Below, in pieces: positions 1 through 11,844 of a stretch of 64,000 bases of DNA. The stretch covers positions 19,846 to 83,845 of the forward strand of contig SKCR01035613.1 in the NCBI GenBank assembly GCA_019454045.1, written 5' to 3'. A model generated the notes under the pieces. That model searched no databases. It was not told the origin of the DNA and worked only from the letters and a program-made list of their open reading frames with translations. Every line of letters begins with the position of its first letter. Within the stretch, counting starts at the first letter, position 1. This stretch comes from Zanthoxylum bungeanum. Lineage: Eukaryota > Streptophyta > Magnoliopsida > Sapindales > Rutaceae. A program made the position numbers and the translations under genes.

Positions 1-311
1 CTTATCTTTTCTGCTTGTTTATTCGAGGATTCCCCTTGTTCTAAACATCACTGAATTTTATAGTACCCCGGTTGAATGCTTTTCTCAAATGTACTCATAT
101 TGCGGAAGAGATTCAGCGAAATGGACGTCTTTATTATCATTTAAGAAAATGGTTCGAACAAATAGACAAAATCAATGTCTTTTAAAAATGCAGGATCAAA
201 TAAACTAGGAGGAATAACTTCATTAATCGGAGTATTGCTTTCTTCTCTGGCCTATGGTTCTTCATTGTTATCCCTTATCTTAATGCAAGAAACCTGGGTG
301 GTTGAGTGGCT
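1..311 (-). pseudogene. Degenerate 3' continuation of Tat-lineage gag
   Basis: Read on the minus strand this stretch continues the gag reading frame that ends at 312, but with stops in every frame. One frame still reads as a proline-rich linker (around 100-230, containing NEVIPPSLFDPAFLKD), which fits the low-complexity region after the gag zinc finger in Tat elements. No protease or reverse transcriptase is reached before the window edge. The assignment rests on position and composition only. Confidence 0.4.
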
Positions 312-1518
312 TTATGGTTGAGGGTTCATGTGTGTGTTGGGTTGTTCTTTTTTTGGATTGGGTATTTTATGGGAGTCAATGAGGTTTTGGACCTCATGCC
401 TAAGGCGGGTACAATTGTCGGTGTCATGGCCTTTTTCTTGATGGAAGTGACAATACTGGTTTAGGTTGAGGTATGGTGGCACAGGGTTCGGAAATGGCCT
501 AGGTTCCAAAGGTTTTAGAAGTCCTTGCATTTTCAGCTTTTCAAATACATTTGACAAAGGCCTACCAAGATTGGAGAATCGTCTGTTCTTGACGGTAGCG
601 ACCTCGGCAGTAGCGGGTTTGGTCTCAGAAGGCCCCCCAAAAGTTCTTCTATTATAGCCATAAAACTTTCTATTTTCAGCCTCTTCTTCTTCAATATCCA
701 TGACAGTTTCCCTCAACTGTCGAAAATCAGAAATCATCGAAGTCATCCTCATCAGCTTACTATAAATAGAGGGCTTGGTGCCCTTGATGATCATTTTGAT
801 TTGGTCCTTCTCTGAGGGCCGAGTCTGCATTTTCAAAAGCTGGCTTCTCCAGCGATCCACATACTCTTTGAAACTTTCCTCTGGCTTCTGCTTAGTGTTC
901 TCCAAATCACGGAGTGACAAGTCAATCTCTAAGTCCGTAACATACTGCTTCAGAAAGGCATCAGCTAGTTCCTTCCAATCTTCCTTAAGCTTCTTCTCAA
1001 GGCTATGATACCAAACCACAGGTGCCCCCTCGAGTGACATCCCAAACATCTTTTGGACTTAGCGCTGTGATAGGCCCATTGAACTCATGAGTGAGACATA
1101 TTGCTGCAGATGGACCCTCGGGTCTCCGTTCCCATTAAACTTGGCCATGTCGGGCATTTTAAACTGAGCTGGCAGCTGTTCTCCGAAGGTCATTGCCTCA
1201 TAATCTAGCAAATCCTCGTTCTTACCCCTCATTTTGCGGGTAACTATTTCAACCTGATCCCGAAGCTTCTGAAATTCTGCCTGAGACCCAATCACTCTGC
1301 CTGTTGCATATTCTGCCATGTCATCATCAAAAGTGGGGACATCATCCCCCAACCCATTCGAAGGCTCATCACGCCTCACATTCTCAGAATTCCCCCGGCA
1401 TGGGGCACACAGCCATATTTGTCATGGTAGTAGTCAAGGCTTGCAACTGTTCAGTAATCTTGGCGAAGCCATTTTCCAACTGATCTATCCGGGATACCTC
1501 AATATCTGATTCACTCAT
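312..1518 (-). pseudogene. Broken gag of a Ty3/gypsy Tat-lineage (Ogre-like) element
   Basis: This is a retrotransposon Gag: a capsid-like core with the usual 'WY.SL' and 'F...Y..RWR' motifs (about 720-1040), then a single zinc finger with the spacing C-x-F-H-x4-G-H-D-x3-C followed by LR..VQNLID (about 380-470), as in Tat/Ogre Gag proteins. The probable start is the ATG at 1516-1518 (reads MSESDIEVSRIDQLE), downstream of a 1-kb leader and a primer site. Two lesions break it: a frameshift near 1390-1397 and an in-frame TAA at 1059-1061. Residues on both sides of the TAA are in the same frame, so that stop is a point change. The element is transcribed leftwards and its protease and pol lie outside the window. 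The same N-terminal motif recurs at 14773, which links this copy to the second element. Confidence 0.8.
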
Positions 1519-2524
1519 GTCTGTTCTCAGTATTTTGGTAAGTCTTCCCCCTTTTTCTAACCCAACGGGAATCTATGATGGCTTTTAGAACACAAGGGTT
1601 AACATGATGTATGTAAGCATGGGGTGCATGAGATGCATTTAACATATATAACATACTAAATCAACTAAAATTTTCAAACAAGTCGGCCCATTATCATTTT
1701 AGAAGCTTTTGGGCTAACTGTCATAGGAATGAACTCGTCCCAGTTTAAATGGCCCAACGAGTTCACATCTCATGACAAATGGTCCAAATGGATCCAAACG
1801 ATGATGTTCCCAAGCACAAGCATAAAAGATAATGCAAACACAAAGTAATAATTTCTACGGAATGGCCCATCAACATTTCAGAAGCTTTGGGCCTAAAAGT
1901 CATAAGGTACGAACTTGCCCCAGTTTAAATGGCCCAGCAAGCCCCCATTTCTGACATAGTCCAACTGCAAGCCAAATGAGGATGGTCCATAAGCACATAT
2001 TCAAGGAAATAATTGTTGTTTTAGCCAACCCGGTCTATGGGTGGGTTAGCAAGAGTATAGACAAAGGCTCTCACCGGGCGAAGGATGGCCCACAACTAGG
2101 TCTCCCCACTCAAGGGTTCGAGCAACCAAGTGAGCGCACCCCTTTTTATACACTAAGGTACGTGCCAATGAGCTATGGTGTGTGACGGACTGTCAAATGG
2201 ATTTCCCGTTGTAGATTCCCCAGAGGGAAGGTGGATCGAGGCTCACTTAAATACCCAAGCCTCTTAGGCTCTTATCGCTTGGTGTGAGGAATAAACAACG
2301 AGTCCTCCAAATTAGTCCATCACAATAGGCTACGAGTAGATGGCTATCTAGGTGTCTTCACAGCTTTTCCTTCTAGAAAGGTAGTGAATAAAGAAAGACA
2401 CCAAACCATTACCTAGCCTCAAAATGCCTTTGATTAAACCCTCACTTTATCCACCATAGACACGGTCAATTAAAACATAAATCCAAAACATCACAAGTCA
2501 ATATTTCGGGGCCGATTCTCTATC
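1519..2524 (-). other. 5' leader of the first Tat element
   Basis: Non-coding leader between primer site and gag. It matches 14774-15730 of the second element in order and orientation, for example around 1555-1620 against 14812-14890 and 2040-2330 against 15250-15530. It contains repeated short modules, 'tggccca..a.cattttagaagctttgggc', at about 1683-1712 and 1863-1893. No open reading frame of note. Confidence 0.7.
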
Positions 2525-2543
2525 CCCAGTGGAGTCGCCAGAC
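2525..2543 (-). other. Primer binding site of the first Tat element
   Basis: On the minus strand the LTR ends in CA and three bases later comes TGGCGACTCCACTGGGGA. A site starting TGG immediately inside the 5' LTR is the complement of a tRNA CCA end. The sequence is of the type I recall for Tat/Ogre elements (tRNA-Arg); I could not verify the tRNA. An almost identical site occurs at 15731-15750. Confidence 0.75.
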
Positions 2544-5035
2544 TGTGGGAACACAGAAACTGGGCGACGCATGCTGTCCCGGGCTCGCAGCTCGGTCGGG
2601 AGTACGGAATAGCCACGGGGGACTAAACCGGAGAATAATGGAGTCGCCACCCGGTTTGAACCGGGAAAATGAGATTTAAGGCCGCACTCACCCCTCGCAA
2701 GGGAAGACCTCAAACCGTTGGGTTCGGAATGGTCCCTTACTTGTGCCATTTGTAATGAAAGGATTTATATAATAATTTAATCAGGCTTCAGTAACACTTA
2801 TTTCTAAGAATATCATGCTTCTACATTCACACACATACATCAACAAGTTCATCTAAATTTATATGTAACACATATTTGAATTTGCATACAACCTATTTGC
2901 ATGTAATCTATGTCTCAATTTGCATACATAAGGATTATCATACGGCAAGCATACAAGTTAATTAACGCATTGGTAGACACAGAAGCGCAAACAAATAGCA
3001 TTCTTACTAGCATGCATATTAAGAAGAGATATTTAAGCGCATAACAGAAATAGACAACTAGAGGGGTAATACAAATGCATAACATAGAAAAGGGGTAACT
3101 ATATGCTAAGATGGACATGTCGTAATGTGATGCAAGAGGATCTGTTTGCCGTGTGCGTTCGTGCAGCGTTCCTAGACGCGTTCGAACGGTAAACAGAAGG
3201 TTCTCGTTCGTATGGCGTTTGATAACTCGTTCGAACGGAAATGAAACAGAATGCTCACGTTCGAATGGCGTTTGTTAACGCGTTCGAACGGAAATGAAAC
3301 AGAATGCTCACGTTCGTATGGCGTTCGTGAACGCGTTCGAACAAAAATGAGACCTGATGCATGATAAGGCAAAATAATACGCGTTCGAGTTGCGTTTGTA
3401 AACGCGTTCGAACGGGAATAGACCTGATGCATGAAATAGGACGCGATACATAAACAACAAAATAAAGGGGCGCGGCGAAGTACTGCTGTAAAGGTGGCCT
3501 TTTGGGGCTCTTGGTCTCTCAAAGAGAGGACCTTTAGACCAACATACGAAGCCCATGCGCGTCACATCACAACACATGAAATAAAGACAATAAAAGTGTA
3601 GGACTTCGTATGCCTAATTGAACGTACATTCAACCCAAACACACTTCGTCCAGCGCGGCGAAGTAGTGTCACAAAGGTGGCCTTTTAGGCTCTTCGTCTC
3701 TCAAATAGAGGACCCTTGGACTAACTCACTAAGCCCATGCGCTCGATCGCATCATACACACAAAATAAAGCCAATCATATCAAACTAAGTATGCCCAATT
3801 GAACACATCTTACATCTAATCCGAACACACATCAACCAGCGCGGCAAAGCATCGTGGTAAATGGTTTTAACCCCTCCCCATAAGGGATCTTTCATTCCAC
3901 TTACCAAGCCCATGCGCTCGATTGAATCATGCATAAATAAATAACATACAGAATTCAAGTGACGAAAAATAAATAAATAAATCAACGCAACATGAAACAA
4001 GAGAAGGTGTCGTTTCCTCTGTATTTTTCTGCTTACTGTTTCAGGTCTTGTTTTGGTGTTTTAGGCTACTATTTTTGACGTAGTTTATCGTTGTTTTAAG
4101 GTGATGTTGGGCTGCTGTGTTTGGTGTGATTTTCGGTGATGTGTGGCTGTTTATGGGGCTGGTTTTTCGGTGATGTGTAGGGGTCGTTTTGGTGGTTGTA
4201 TGGTTTAGGGCGTGAGGCAGGCTTCTTGTGGGCTGACGAGTGGGGCTAGGTGTTGAATGAATTTGATGCGCTGTTGCTTTGAGTGTGTGAGGCTAGGGTT
4301 AGTGGCTGGTTTTGTGAGTGCGTGAGGAGGTGTTGGCTTGGGGTTATTTTCTTTCTCTTGTGATTTGTGTGTATCTTATGTGTATGAGCTAGCGGAGTTC
4401 ATGTCTTGGTTAGGGTTGTTTATATAGAGAAGGGTTAGGGCTTCATAAGGAAAGAGATTTGGCTAATTAAATAGGGATTTGATTTGGTGTTGGATAAGGG
4501 AAGTCAAAGATTGAGGGGGGACAAATCTTGGCTAGATAGGGAAGGTTGAATATTTAGTTTATGTTGATTAGGCATACAATATTTTAAGTTTGGGAATAAT
4601 ATATTGGTTGATTGATTTTAACTTGGTATGATTATATTTGATTGGTTTAGATTAGGTATGATTATATTTTATGTTTTATTTAATTGGTAAATGATTTAAT
4701 TATTTTATTTAGTTAACATTTAATTTAATTAATATTTAATTTAATTGGGATGTGTCTTATGGGCTTGGTGGGCTAATTGGGCTTAGGTTGAGGCTAGCAG
4801 CAAAACCAGAATTACCGACACCGTTCGAACGCTTCCTCTAACGCGACATGAACGCCCGCAATCTGTTTGCCGTTCGAACGCATACACGAACACATCACGA
4901 ACGAAAACAGTGAACCTTGTTTATTCTGAATTTCCCCTTCCGATATCCGTTTCCCGCGGCTTCCGTGACTCAAAAGGTAGTGCCTCCAAATGAGACTCAT
5001 CATCGGGTTTCACATGCAAAAATACAATGCCTACA
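2544..5035 (-). repeat. LTR A, 5' LTR of the first Tat element (2.5 kb)
   Basis: Borders are the inverted TG...CA ends: on the plus strand it starts TGTGGGAACAC and ends ATGCCTACA. On the minus strand it is followed by the primer site. Its ends and much of its body match LTRs B, C and D, most closely D (57703-60408). It has two internal tandem structures: units of about 60-65 bp containing the palindrome CGTTCGAACG (about 3150-3440) and three units of about 184 bp starting near 3470, 3653 and 3839. The partner 3' LTR lies left of the window, so the target duplication (GTGTG would follow 5035) cannot be checked. Confidence 0.85.
3150..3440. repeat. Minisatellite with CGTTCGAACG palindromes in LTR A
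   Basis: Four to five imperfect units of roughly 60-65 bp. Each carries the sequence GCGTTCGAACG and most carry 'aaatgaaacagaatgctcac'. The same array is present in LTR D at about 58455-58730 and is absent from LTRs B and C. Confidence 0.75.
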
Positions 5036-6689
5036 GTGTGAGTTATAAAAACTCAGATAGTAACTATACTAGTATAAAAACCAACAAGTCAAACATATCA
5101 GGAGTTTGTTAGAATTACTAAATTTATTTTGTTCCAAGTTCAGATTTATTACTTGTTATTATCCTTTATACTTAACCCATATCAAATTTTCATATTTACA
5201 TATCTACATAGGTGTCAATCTAATAACTAACATCCAAAGTATGCAAAGCAAATCTCGGATACCATAGATTATATCATTTTATATCAAATCCACTTCAATC
5301 ACGTGAAACATGAATTCATACATCTATACTTTTATCATGAATATCCACCTTTGGAATACCATCAAATCGACAAATCAATCAAACTTTCCTCTATTCGATT
5401 ACAAACTATCTTTAACTTTCTTTAATCATGATAACCTTACAATAGCTTGACATTATGGATTCATATGCATTTACACACACCATAGCACATTTCTATTATA
5501 TTCATGCAGAAACAATTTCAGAATTCTTACACGTACATACATACTAATACAACTTAACAAACACGCTTTAAAACATCTGATATTCACATCACTTTTCAAA
5601 ACATCCATTTATTTCGCATAAGCATACATTATCCATATATGTCAGAAGTTCATATATGTTACGAATTCTATCATACACATGCATACACTCAGACATACAT
5701 ACAATCATCGTGCAACCAACCACAAAGCACACATAACAACCAATACAACACAAAGCATATAATCAAACAACACACATATACGGCTTGCTAACACATACAA
5801 TGCTCGTACGTGACTTATTACCTATTTTAGAATAGGTATGAAATGAATTTCGTCCGAACGGATTCCTAACCAGCTCGAATTCTATACCACGAGAACATCA
5901 ATCAATTAAATATACACACATGCAAACATATCACGTGACACAAACTCATCACACGATTTCTCATACACAAGTATATACATGAGAAATATTGATTTATCAT
6001 TCAGAATCGTCATACACACATATATATATATATATATATATCAAATCTATGAATATCACGTTGCTGGAATTGTGGGTGCCGCCGCCGGCCACTATAAGAT
6101 GGAGGGGTGGCCGGTGCACCCCATAACTGGTTGCGTCGGCCGGCGGTGGCCGATAGGCCGCCGGCGTGACCAACTGTTCGCAATGGTCGATTTTGGGATG
6201 ATGGTCGATTTGGGAGAGTTGTAATATTTTTTCTTTTTTGTAATACGTAAAAACTATGGGTATTTATAGAGAAGTTTCTGAAATTTACGTTCAAACCCCC
6301 GAAAATTGTAATCAGGTCTCAGCCATGGAATATTCTCGAAAATTCATATTTTAGAAGCCCTTCTAATGTAAATTTCAAAAAATGTTCAACATGAAAGTTA
6401 TTCGACTCGGAAAAATATGTTTGATGGTTCAAGAATCAACTCAATCGGAGTTCGTTTGCAATATTTATAGCCTAAATAAGAAAATTTTATGCGTATAACG
6501 ATATAATCAGAGCTCGCGTAACCGGTTCTCGAAATCACGCGTTTTCCAATGTGAGGAAACATCACTTTAATATATTTCGATCTATTTTCTAACATAGAAA
6601 CTCTGATTTTTGAATATCATCCCGTTCTAAATCTTTAACTTTAATTCGGAAATATTTTTAGAACTACTCTGAAAAATCGGGATATTACA
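5036..6689 (-). repeat. Chromovirus (Tekay/Del-type) 3' LTR fragment
   Basis: On the minus strand this LTR begins TGTAATATCCCG at 6689, directly after a polypurine tract. Its body matches the large interrupted LTR of the same family: 5446-6040 against 32486-33060, and 6170-6689 against 34570-34690 plus 44907-45298. Relative to that copy it lacks about 1.4 kb (the equivalent of 33080-34500). The far end is cut at 5035, where LTR A was inserted. A (TA)n microsatellite lies at about 6017-6040 and a GC-rich patch at 6070-6175. Small open frames here are incidental. Confidence 0.7.
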
Positions 6690-6725
6690 TTCTCCCCACT
6701 TATAAATATTTCGTCCTCGAAATTT
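6690..6725 (-). other. Polypurine tract and Tekay-type 3' motif
   Basis: The minus strand reads CGAGGACGAAAT, a short spacer, then AAGTGGGGAGAA immediately before the LTR start TGTAATA. This arrangement (GAGGACGAAAT, a purine run, TGTAAYA) is the hallmark junction at the end of pol in Tekay/Del chromoviruses. It fixes the orientation of the element as leftward. Confidence 0.75.
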
Positions 6726-7165
6726 CTCTGTTCTTATGTCGGATCATTCGGAACCGATCACACGTACATTACCATCTTGTCCGTATTATGAAGTCACCTC
6801 AATTTACACCTTTTCAAAAGTTACGTATTTATACTCCAAACAAACTATGCTATATTGAAACCAAACATATCGAATCATACATTTTATACCAATAACACAT
6901 CAAACATATCATCTCAATTCACACTCATCCATACAATCACGCTCAAACCGTTTCAAGGTAATTCCTCATAGAAACAGAACGTCGAACACAAATTCCATAA
7001 GTCCATCATATGCATCATCAGTAACGAAGAACATAAAATAGGTTCTTTGCAAGCGATCAGATACAACATCAAAAACAAAACAAAACATAATACATATTTC
7101 ATACTATCCATTCCATTCACAATTTAAAAGGAACTCATTTTATTTCACATCAGGTCATTCCATAT
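6726..7165 (-). other. Non-coding 3' internal remnant of the chromovirus element
   Basis: AT-rich sequence with no open frame and no recognisable pol domain. It is the left flank of the 11.4-kb element, whose target duplication CATAT is at 7161-7165. After removing that insertion it joins 18583. Confidence 0.5.
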
Positions 7166-9949
7166 TGTTGACAACAGAAACTGAAGGACGCTGTTCCGGG
7201 CTCGCGGCTCGGTTGGGAGTACGGAGTAGCCCGCGGGGGACTAAACTGGAGAATAAAAGTGGAGTCGCCACTCGGTGTGAACCGGGAAAATGATTTAAGG
7301 CCGCACTCACCCCTCGCAAGGGAAGACCTCAAACCGTTGGGTTCGGAATGGTCCCTTACTTATGCCACTTGTAATGAACGGATTTGTGCAATAATTTAAC
7401 TAAGCCTACACAACATACATGTCCAAGAATAACCTAAATCTAGTTCGCATTCATAAAAATAAATCATATGTCTAAGTCATCATGCTTTAAAAGTAAGTCA
7501 TCATAACGGCAAGCATACGATAACACACAATAATCTCATAAGCATGTTGAATTATCAAACACGAAAAAAATAAATAACAACCTAGGCATAAACGTAGATT
7601 AAACTCATATTACGAAAGAAAATAACTATAACATGCATAAAGAATAACATAGTAACGACCTAATCATGCTTAAGTAATAAATAACATATTGGGCCTAATC
7701 ATGCTCGAATACAAGGTGGGTGAAATGAAATACGTGTGTCTCTCGAGTGGTATGGGGCATTGTATCCCGAGTGCAAACCGCAATACCGTCCATTTGGATT
7801 CGGCTATGGAATTTACGTCCTGATTTCCATCCGATATACCGTAAGAGAGGACACATATTCCGTTCACCCGGAAATCACATCATACATCAATCCACAATAC
7901 TCATGCGAAATAAAACAATAAAATAACTAAATAAAGGATAATAAACAAAAGGGGTGCCCTGAGGTATAACCTTTTAGTCGCATTCCGGGAGTGCGTTTCA
8001 CGGAGCCGGAAGGGTTATCGTTTCCACTGTTTTCACTGGTCCGCTGTTTCTGCTGTTTTCAATGGTTCACTCTTTTCGCTGTTTCCACTGGTTTGTCCAT
8101 TTTCACTCGCGGTTTCCGCTCGCTGTTTTTTCTGTTTTACTCGTTATTTCTTAGTCTATTTTTGGGCCGATTTTGGGACGGTTCTGGGATGATTTTTGGG
8201 CAGTTTTCTGTCTTGGTTTTGTTCGGTGTTTGAGCTGTATTAGAGGCTGTTTCACGTGGCTTTGAGAGAGGTGAGCATGGATGGTTTCCACGTGTGCATG
8301 GTTGAAGCGTGAGCTGTGATATATGGCTTGTTCAAGGTCAGTTTTGCGTGAAGTGGTGCAGTGAGCTGGTGCGTGGTCAGGGGCAGTGAAGGGGCTGATG
8401 CGTGATGGTAGCAGTGAGTTTGTTCATGGAGATCAGTGGTATGAAGGCTGTGTGAGTGTTTCAGGAGCTGGTCAGTGGCGTAAAGGGGCTGTTATTTACA
8501 TGTCGTGAGTGAGAAATGTATGTGCAGTGGCTAAGGAGTTGCCGAGAGAGGAATGGGCTGAGTGATAATGGCGAGGAGGCAGTGTGTTGTGCATGAAAGA
8601 TTAGTGTGCTAAGGGACGTGTGAGTATGAGGGGGAAGCCATGAGTCTAGGGATAGTTACGTGAGTTTATTGTTTCTGTATGGGGGTTCATTTAGGGTGAG
8701 TTGTTTATGCGTTGATGGAGGCTAGGATGGGTGGTTCAGGAGAGAGGTGCCATGTGATTGAGGGGCTGAGTCGGTTTGTTGAAGGTCCGTGAGTTGCTTG
8801 CAGTGTACGTGGGGAAGAAGAGGCAGTAAGGGTTGGGCGTTTTGGCGTGAAAATGGCTATGAGCGGAAGGTGAAGTCAGGGGCCTCCAGGAGTCATTTGC
8901 TTAGGTCTTATTATTGTTTCTGTCGGTGCATGGGCAGTGAGGCTGAGTGTGCTTGTGGCTTTGAGTGAGAGTTGTGTGAGGGAGTCGGGTCCTGCGTGAG
9001 GCAAGGGGCTGATGAAATGAGCTGCTACCGAGAGGGGCTTGGGCTGTGAGATTTGCGTGGACTGTGTGTTGCTGAAGGGGCAGTTTTTGCCGAGAGTGGA
9101 GAGATAAGAATCAAGGATTTTAGGTTTATTTTCCGTGAAATGAGTTCCCCCTGCGTGAGTGAAGGTCCATTGGGTTTATATGGTTTCTGAAGTGAGAGAG
9201 AGAGGTATGGGTGAGAGGCATGGAGGGTGGTTATTGGCTAGTTCAAGTTGGTGAGTGGAGTGATGATGGGCGTGAAGGGTTTTTGATGGTTTGCGTTTGT
9301 GAGGCTAGTGTGGGTGTTTGAATAATGCATGCATGATATGGGTTTGGTCATCGGTGGTTAAGGGTTTTTGTATTTTGTTTGTTTTCTAATCTTTATTTGC
9401 ATGGGTTGGTTCACGTGGGCATAATGGCTTTGTTAGGGTTTTTGTATTTTGGTGAGGCTAGTGGGTGTTGATTAGTTTATTATTTTGTTGGCTAGTGCTT
9501 GGTTTTTGGCTTGGTGAGATGCTTTGTTTATGGGTAGTGAATGAGTGGTTTGTGAAGGAATGGTTTGTGAAGATGATTCACGTTGGAGTTGTGGTGTGGA
9601 ATGGTTTTGTCATGGGTAGTGGTTGCATGAGTGATAGGAATGGGCGGTTTGGATTTTTGTTGCTTGGTGGTTGGTTTTTGGTCGTTTAGTTTCGTTGGTT
9701 AGTGTTTGGGAGGGAATTGTTTTGGAGAGAGTGGTTTTTGGTTATTTGGGTAGGAATTGTTAGATATGGGTTTGGGTCGAGGATAATTTTAAAACTGAGA
9801 CCGAACGAGCGAACCAAATCCAACAAAAAATGTCAATTCTTGACCCTTCCCTTCCGACGACCACTTTCCGCGACTTCCGCAACTAAAAAGGTAGTGCCTA
9901 CATTCGAGGCTCATCATCGGGACTTACATGTAAAAATGCAGTGCCTACA
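7166..9949 (-). repeat. LTR B, 3' LTR of the LOG-carrying element
   Basis: Starts TGTTGACAACAG and ends GTGCCTACA on the plus strand. It is collinear with LTR C with only scattered differences, including a gap of about 35 bp near 8503, where C has extra sequence at about 17082-17118. About 8150-9780 is strikingly rich in G and T on the plus strand, so the transcribed sense is C/A-rich. Many small open frames here are by-products of that composition. The block shared with other elements is at 7746-7841. Confidence 0.88.
7746..7841 (-). repeat. Copy of the 95-bp block shared across element families
   Basis: In the element's own sense this reads GGATGGAAA, then AAATTCCATAGCCGA, GGACGG, GCACTCGGGATACAA. 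It matches 16329-16430, 58162-58258, 59320-59418 and, in a Copia leader, 37702-37800. Confidence 0.75.
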
Positions 9950-9963
9950 GTCTCCCCCACTTT
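9950..9963 (-). other. Polypurine tract of the LOG-carrying element
   Basis: The minus strand reads AAAGTGGGGGAGAC directly before the LTR start TGTAGGCA. This is the expected plus-strand priming site next to a 3' LTR and confirms the leftward orientation. Confidence 0.8.
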
Positions 9964-10104
9964 GATGGGGCTTGTGTAGTGTGTGACAGTGACAATCCTA
10001 TCAAAGTACGTGCAATGCATTTTTTACTTACCTGGCTCGCCAGGTGTTACTTAACTTACATGTTGTCCTGAGATGCTTTTGACCTTTGGGTTTTGTTCCC
10101 AAAC

Positions 10105-11220
10105 TGTGCCAAGATAAGGCTTTATTCCCCTGAGCTTCATTCCCGAGTTGTTTTGAGGGTGGTCTTTATTCCCGCACTGTGCTGAGAGAGAGCTTTATTC
10201 TCATGGGCTTTATTCCTGAACTGTTATGATAAGGCTTTACTCCCCTAGGCTTTCTTCCCGAATTGTGTCAAGATAGGGCTTTATTCCCTTAGGCTTTCTT
10301 CCCGAGCTATGTCAAGATATGGCTTTATTCCCTTAGGCTTTCTTCCCGAACTGTGTCATGATAGGGCTTTATTCCCCTAGGCTTTCTTCCCGAACTGTGC
10401 TGAATGTAGGCTTTATTCCTGAACTGTACTGAATGTGAGCTTTGTTCCCCTGACTGTAATGAATGCGGGCTTTATTCCCCAATTATGTTGATTGTGATGG
10501 CAAAGTGCTTTAGTCTTCTGGGCTTTGTTCCCGAACTGTTTTGAGATAGGGCTTTATTTCCCCGAGCTTTGTTCCCGAACTGTGTTGAGATGAGGCTTTA
10601 TTCCCTCGAGCTTTGTTCCCGAACTGTGTTCAGATAGGGCGTTATTCCCCCGAGCTTTGTTCCCGAACTGTATTGAGATGAGGCTTTATTCCCTCGAGCT
10701 TTGTTCCCGAACTGTGTTGAGATAGGGCGTTATTCCCCCGAGCTTTGTTCCCGAACTGTGGTGAGATAAGGCTTTATTCCCCCGAGCTTTATTCCTGAAT
10801 TGTGTTAAGATGAGACTTTATTCCCTCGAGCTTTGTTCCCGAACTGTGTTGAGATAAGGCTTTATTCCCCCGAGCTTTATTCTCGAACTGTGTTAAGATA
10901 GGGTGTTATTCCCCCGAGCTTTGTTCCCGAACTGTGTTGAGATAAGGCTTTATTCCCCCGAGCTTTATTCCCGAACTGTGTTAAGATGAGGCTTTATTCC
11001 CTCGAGCTTTGTTCCCGAACTGTGTTGAGATAAGGCTTTATTCCCCCGAGCTTTATTCCCGAAATGTGTTAAGATAAGGCTTTATTCCCGAACTGTTTAC
11101 TGTGTAGAGGTAGGGCTTTATTCCCCTAGGCTTTCTTCCCGTACTGTGTTGAGATAGGGCTTTTTTCCCCTAGGCTTTCTTCCTGAATTTTGTTGACCGT
11201 GGGCTTTGTTCCCAAACTGT
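10105..11220. repeat. Tandem array 1, unit about 44 bp
   Basis: About 25 imperfect units, each containing 'ggctttattcccc', 'gagctttgttcccgaactg' and 'tgttgagata'. The most regular part is 10500-11100, where the unit is 44-45 bp. It lies in the non-coding part between the LOG copy and the 3' LTR. Tat/Ogre elements are known to gather tandem repeats in this region. Degenerate units continue to about 11430. Confidence 0.85.
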
Positions 11221-11430
11221 TATAGAGAGTGAGCTTTGTTCCCTGACTGTGTTAACTGTGGGCTTTGTCCCTGAACTGTACTGAATGTAGGCTTTATTCC
11301 CTGATCTGAGCAGACTGTGGGCTTTGCTCCCGAACTGTACTGAATGTGGGCCTCGCCCCTGAGCCTTGTTCCCGAACTGAGCTGAATGTAGGCTTTGTTC
11401 CTGAACTGAGCTGTCTGTAGGCTTTGTTCC

Positions 11431-11800
11431 TCAACTGATACTGATATGGGCCTCGCCCCCAGACTTATACTGATATGGGCCTCGCCCCCAAACTGATACT
11501 GATATGGGTCTCGCCCCAAACAGATACTGATATGGGCCTCGCCCCCAGACTGATACTGATGCTGATGTGGGCCTTGACCCTGAACTGATACTGATATGGG
11601 CCTCGCCCCATACTGATACTGATATGGGCCTCGTCCCAAACTGATACTGATATGGGCCTCGCTCCAAACTGATACTGATATTGGCCTCGTCCCCAGACTG
11701 ATACTGATATGGGCCTCGCCCCCAAACTGATATTGATGTGGGCCTCGCCCCCAGACCGATACTGATATGGGCCTCACCCCCAGACCGATACTGATATGGG
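11431..11800. repeat. Tandem array 2, 30-bp unit, open in several frames
   Basis: About twelve copies of a 30-bp unit ('actgatactgatatgggcct' plus 'cgcccccag'). Because 30 is a multiple of 3, several minus-strand frames stay open for 86-197 codons and encode ten-residue repeats such as ARPISVSVWG or GRGPYQYQSG. I regard the frames as a consequence of the repeat length, not a gene: no start context, no non-repeat domain, and overlapping frames are equally open. Confidence 0.85.
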
Positions 11801-11844
11801 CCTCTCCCCCATATTTCCATACTCGGCAAGGATGTTACTGATGA

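Noticed and set aside
8150..9780. Hydrophobic or Trp/Val-rich frames as possible membrane proteins
   Set aside because: They come from the G/T-rich LTR body; the corresponding LTR C frames are shifted and broken.
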